Shown: in pieces, positions 59,780 through 64,000 of the stretch | Layout of the letters: each line of letters starts with the position of its first letter | Position numbering within the stretch: position 1 is the first letter of the stretch | DNA from: Spongilla lacustris | Lineage: Eukaryota > Porifera > Demospongiae > Spongillida > Spongillidae | Length of the DNA: 64,000 nucleotides | Assembly: GCA_949361645.1 (NCBI GenBank) | Contig: OX442432.1 | Span: 2,882,598 to 2,946,597, forward strand | Reading direction: 5' to 3' | Notes under the pieces: generated by a model | Databases searched by the model: none | Told to the model about the DNA's origin: nothing | The model's input: the letters and a program-made list of their open reading frames with translations, nothing else | Position numbers and translations under genes: made by a program

Positions 59780-62085
59780 ATTTTTTTTATTTTGTAATGC
59801 CCATGCGCATATGTATTAAAATACCATCATTTAATATATACCTCTTTGTATCTATTGGGGACAGGCACACCTTCTTTTGTTCATACATGCCTATTTGATG
59901 ATCCTTACTCTTTAATAGCATTTGAGTACATTCCTCAATTCTGCTGAATAAACATTTTTGATAACTATCATGTTTAACCCTCTTCTCTACAACATACTTC
60001 TTTATGCCCTTAGCCTTCTTACTCTCTATATTAATATCCTTATTTGAAGAAGGTTCAAAGCCTTCTTTCATCAGTATGTTTTGAGATAGAAATGTGGCAT
60101 ACATTTTAGCACTTAAGGCTACTATTCTCATTAATATGCGACCTAGAGAGTCGTCTTTAAAGAATCCAGAATCCTTTGCATTTAATTTGCTATAGCCTTA
60201 TGTGACCTTTATTGTACTCGCTGAGATCAAAGTATTGATTATTATTCAGCTGATCTTGGTAAACATCTGGGGTCTCAAGCCTCAATACTAAGCTATCAGT
60301 GTCAGTGTATATAAGCTTAGACCTATCGCCTGGGTACATCTTCTTGATGACATTGTAGTAGAAGTTATACATCGTATATTTCGAATAATCCAGTATCGAC
60401 TGACCTAGGAATATGGGCTTATTTAAATGACATATTGATCTTATAGAATGTATGGCTGTAAGACCTTTCTCATAAATTCTCAACCCTTTATAACCCGGGT
60501 TAGTGATTAATCTCAAAATGGACCTCTCATTTTCTTTTCTATGTAGATCGATTCTAATCCTTTTCCTAACATTCTTCATTGTCTTGCCAAATACAGAATT
60601 ATTCTTGAGTTTAAAGAATACCTTCTCAAAATTATTTTTAAATTCTTTCCTAAGCTTGATATTTTTTATCTTTCATGCATGCCTCTTGATTAAACTCCAA
60701 TATCCTGTGGAACATTTTGAGTATTAATCCCTGTTGCAAATAAAACCTGAGTAGAACACCATTGACAACGTAATTCTTTTTGTCCATTAAATTGGGTTTG
60801 AGCTTGTGGTGCTCTGGTAACTTCAAATTTAAATTATTGGCAGTTAAATTTTGATACAAGCTGAACATGTCCTGTGTTGTGCATATATTCTCTGGGGCTA
60901 ATGGGCAATCATTTTGGGTAGATCTATGGGGTAATCTAAATCAACCTCGTATATATGTCCAATATTACTTTCATATGTTATCTTTGTCAATGAGCTCCCA
61001 AGGATTATCCGGTATTGCAATCCACTTAAATCCGGACACTGTTAACTTATGACGGAGGCGTGCAAAGAATAATACATGAGGTGTACATCTGGCTTCGTAG
61101 GGTCATATGACTCACAATACCTATTGTTTGCCTCTGCATATCTAAGGCTGCCGACTGTAGAGATTCCGCCCCTAATTCCTTTCTCGAGAAACATGTGAAT
61201 ATCAATAACAGATATCAACTCTAACTTAGCTCCGGTCACCTTTAAGAAGCAGTCAAAAGCAAATCCAGCTGTTGTAAAATAGTGAAGAGGATCTATGCCA
61301 TAATGAGTCATTCCACAATTTCTAAAACTCTCAACGACATAATAGCAAGACATCAGTTTTTAAAGTAGATATCATGGTAGTCGCCAAATGTTACACATAA
61401 CTTATTCCAGACATTTAAGGCGGCGTGTTCATATTCTTCGTCTGAAATGTGTGTATCAGTTAAAGTGCTATAGAATTTCTCTTTGGGAGGTAGACTAAGC
61501 TCTTTGAATTTATCAAAGGAATCAACATATTCATAGGGGTATACACCTTTGCGTTTTAATAATTTTAATAACAAATCTTTTAAAGCTTTGATATTAATTG
61601 GATTAAAATGTTCGTGTTCATCATTTTCTTCGCACTCCCATTATAACACCTTGTGCTATTCTATGATTGGTAGCTATCAACAAATTTTAATTTACCTACA
61701 CTGAATGTCATGTATTTCTCCATATTATTAGGTATGCATGGCACCTTAGTATTTTTTTATCTTCCTCACTTCCTACTGCCGAGATAATGGCATGACCGTC
61801 ATAACCTCTGAGATTATGAAATACTACCGGAACACTTTTGCCTGTAGCTATTTTAATTTCTAGGTTACAGCTATTATGCAGGATATCACACCTGTAATGG
61901 GATCATGATGTCTTACTTTGTAATTTTCGTGTGTAAATTTATCTCCACGTGTAGCACATATTTTGGCCTCTCTATATTTCTTTTCAATTAAAGGGGTTCT
62001 AATCATTGGCTTTGGACTTGCTAATTCTTTAGCAACGACATTAATTAAAAACTTATTCATCATACCACACACATACACACATACA
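59780..62085 (-). pseudogene. Protein-primed family B DNA polymerase, broken
   Basis: From 62078 to about 59790 the minus strand holds, in family order, an N-terminal Cys/His-poor segment followed by VVFHNLRGYDGHAIISAV (exonuclease-type), GVYPYEYVDSF and HISDEEYEHA (61574-61353), GIRGGISTVGSLRYAEANNR (61200-61110), LMDKKNYVV (near 60780), NNSVFGKTMKNVRKRI (near 60570), YTDTDSL (near 60300, the catalytic DTD box) and AKMYAT with KKAKGIKKYVV (60080-59990). The pieces lie in at least six frames with stops. The pattern is that of polymerases of Polinton/Maverick elements and related virus-like elements; linear organelle plasmids are an alternative. No capsid, integrase, ATPase or protease gene was found beside it. 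Non-functional fossil. Confidence 0.8.
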
Positions 62086-62135
62086 GTTCAATCACATACA
62101 CACATACACTCACACACACATTGACATATCACATG
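62083..62135. repeat. ACACAC/ATACAC simple repeat
   Basis: Irregular CA-rich microsatellite (ACACATACACAC type) directly upstream of the polymerase remnant. Confidence 0.85.
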
Positions 62136-62139
62136 CAGA

Positions 62140-62640
62140 CACATACATCCAATTGAATTGCCTTACACAGAATGATAATGATGCATGCATGCACAGCGAA
62201 TATGAATAACAATGCAGCTAGAATTAAATGTCAGTGATATTGGTTTGGGACACCTGTGAATGTTAAAACATAATACAAATTAAAATTCAATGCCACTTAC
62301 AGGGGCAGGTGTTCAATCCCATGTGCTGATATGCAAGTTACACCCTAATTGAATAAGATGTGGCTACACAAAGCGATATTACTTACCAGAAACTTGCATC
62401 GTGGCGTGCCCCCCGCAATGGGGGCACGGGCTATGTAGTACAAATACTCCAGATGTTCTTCACAAAATGATGTTTTCTTGACCAACACATTTTATGTGGA
62501 GTGATAGTCTGGTCGGTGAACATCTGTGTATTCGTGGTGACTTGTTGCCACCCTATGAGAGTTCTCATTCTGATTGATGTGGTTACATTATCCCATCATA
62601 CATACGTAACAAGCAGAACACTCACCCAATCCATCACAAC
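62140..62640. other. Noncoding stretch
   Basis: No gene is seen. A short G/C palindrome CCCCCGCAATGGGGG lies near 62410. Confidence 0.4.
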
Positions 62641-62683
62641 CAAGTTCATACGCATTTAGTCACACATTGACACACATTAATAT

Positions 62684-62792
62684 TCCCATCACATACACAG
62701 ACATACACACACGCATACACACATACACACACGCATACACACATACACTTACACATGCACATGGACACACACACACTATGTAAACACACACC
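62684..62792. repeat. CA-rich microsatellite
   Basis: About 110 bases of ACACACGCATACACACATAC-type repeats. The Cys/Val-rich minus-strand frames across it are caused by the repeat. Confidence 0.9.
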
Positions 62793-63298
62793 TGAAGGTG
62801 CTTGCTGATGTTCGTAATCATTGCACGCTGACAGCCAGGATTGCCACCACAGTTCCTCATGCACCAATACAAGTGCACCTTGGTGCTTTGTGCTGAATAG
62901 CCTGATATTCCATTTAAAATTAATATGTCCAGAAATACATACCCTTATTAGAAGTTCAGTGAACCATGTCCAATCTCTTGTACGAACCATACCAGCACAG
63001 ATCTTACGTAACTTTTTGCCACATTCTTAGTGCCTGCAATAACTCACTTGTGGCAAGACTATCTTAGTGCACTCCACCTCCCTGGTCTGACCAACTCTGT
63101 GCTGTTGTCTGGAAAGAGTGGAACTTCCAACAATGTGTACTGAAATGGACAATATGGTTTGCAAGTGATAGATGTGGGCATTTAGAACCTATGAGCATAC
63201 CTTCCAGCCAGACAAGGTACAGTTGAGTGCTATGCATTGGATGCATCAGTTATAAACATAGACACATCAAATTAAAAAAACTGCTGCACAACTCTAAC

Positions 63299-64000
63299 CT
63301 CTCCACTTGTAGCGTAGTGAGGGCTTGCTTTCACACATTCAATAGCAGCCTCCATGGTCTCTTCTGCTGCATATTCTACCACTTGCTGGTACAGTTTGTC
63401 CACATTAACTGGATGACAATGGATTATATATACCTCAGGCCCTACCTGAGCGGATGTATTGCTGCTTCACTACACCCATACCAGCAAATACAGAGAAAGT
63501 CATGTACTGTTGAGGTAACATGCCAGCACAGGTGAAAGCATGGACCAGTCTGAATAAGAATAACATCTATTACTAAATCCAAATAGTTCTCTTACTTCTG
63601 ATTAGCAAGGTAGTGACCAGACAGCACCCTGCAACTTACCCAGACACATGACTGCGTGCAGTGTGGGCAAACAAAGTTGACCCTAGCAAGTAGTCAAGCA
63701 GTTATAACTTGCAGAGACTTGCATACAGTAGTCATACCTTTATGAAAGATGCTATAGTCCGAGATGAGTTTGAAACATAGCCACACTGCTTGACAAGTCC
63801 CGAACAAAAACTCGTGAAGGACTTACGCTCAACCAAATTCCATATATCCAGATGTATATATCTAACCAACTAACCTGCAAAATCCAACATCATTTCTTTC
63901 CGAGAAAAGGGTGTCCTACTAGTGATACTTAAAGCCTGAAGACTCTTGGGTTGCGTCGATATACAGTCCAGCAACGCATTTAACACGATGATAGTGGAGT
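63299..64000 (-). CDS. Partial unidentified multi-exon gene at the right edge
   Basis: Three minus-strand exons join in phase with GT-AG borders: 64000-63875 (continues beyond the window), 63785-63738 and 63408-63299. The joined reading has NALLDCISTQPKSLQALSIT and SRTPFSRKEMMLDF in the first, VWLCFKLISDYSIFH in the second, and VNVDKLYQQVVEYAAEETME then AAIECVKASPHYATSGE in the third, with no stops. The content is helix-rich, suggesting a helical-repeat or scaffold-type protein, but I do not recognise it. A possible fourth exon starts at 63139 (YTLLEVPLFPDNSTELVRPG, same phase). Matching phases across three exons make a real gene likely; start and end are outside or unclear. Confidence 0.6.

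Noticed and set aside
62770..62990. Exon-like minus-strand frames with Cys spacing
   Set aside because: Two frames compete, one runs into the CA microsatellite, and neither can be joined in phase with the right-edge gene.

Overview
The window looks like nuclear DNA of an invertebrate animal. The supported genes are split by GT-AG introns, some only about 54-55 bp long. The DNA is AT-rich and full of TACATGTA-type palindromes, and it carries hAT, piggyBac-like, pogo-like, Ty3/Gypsy, miniature LTR, DIRS-like, CR1-like and endonuclease-bearing non-LTR remnants plus a family B DNA polymerase fossil. This mix fits a marine invertebrate; a sponge is my guess, but the sequence alone does not prove it. 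There are no bacterial operons, no CRISPR array and no tRNA or rRNA genes that I can recognise.

Host genes. The best-supported gene is a 10-exon D-2-hydroxyacid dehydrogenase on the minus strand (27816-36825, 326 residues, all exon phases matching). On the plus strand, 39878-44198 holds five exons of a diphthine-ammonia ligase (DPH6); its last third is not visible downstream. A partial unrecognised gene enters from the right edge on the minus strand (exons at 64000-63875, 63785-63738 and 63408-63299). Less certain gene pieces are a HECT-type ubiquitin ligase fragment (54540-55204), an acidic-tail exon (55773-56160), a terminal exon at 10714-10842 and a Cys-rich ORF at 50042-50480.

Layout. 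1-10.7 kb: degenerate repeats, including a DIRS-like reverse transcriptase/RNase H interrupted by a 647-bp hAT-type element with an 8-bp target duplication. 10.9-12.2 kb: a 22-bp satellite with a 126-bp higher-order period. 12.3-27.8 kb: mostly noncoding, with hAT remnants, minisatellites, poly-G/poly-C tracts, a palindromic MITE and non-LTR fragments. 27.8-36.8 kb: the dehydrogenase gene, whose 4.7-kb intron 6 is packed with retrotransposon debris in both orientations. 38-39.5 kb: a CR1-like reverse transcriptase. 39.9-44.2 kb: DPH6. 45.2-46.0 kb: a complete miniature LTR element. 46.8-47.5 kb: a piggyBac-like transposase. 49.6-49.9 kb: a pogo-like MITE. 53.3-55.3 kb: a Ulp1-like protease/PHD-like remnant and the HECT fragment. 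56.6-59.7 kb: a Ty3/Gypsy element with intact LTRs and target duplication, containing a hAT insertion and an internal 185-bp inversion. 59.8-62.1 kb: a broken family B DNA polymerase.

The genes do not form one pathway. The two recognisable housekeeping genes (2-hydroxyacid metabolism and diphthamide synthesis on eEF2) start about 3 kb apart on opposite strands, and the rest is mainly a layered transposon graveyard. The most informative observations are the dated nesting events (target duplications), the micro-inversion in the Gypsy element and the apparently missing 3' part of DPH6. I found no convincing new biological system.
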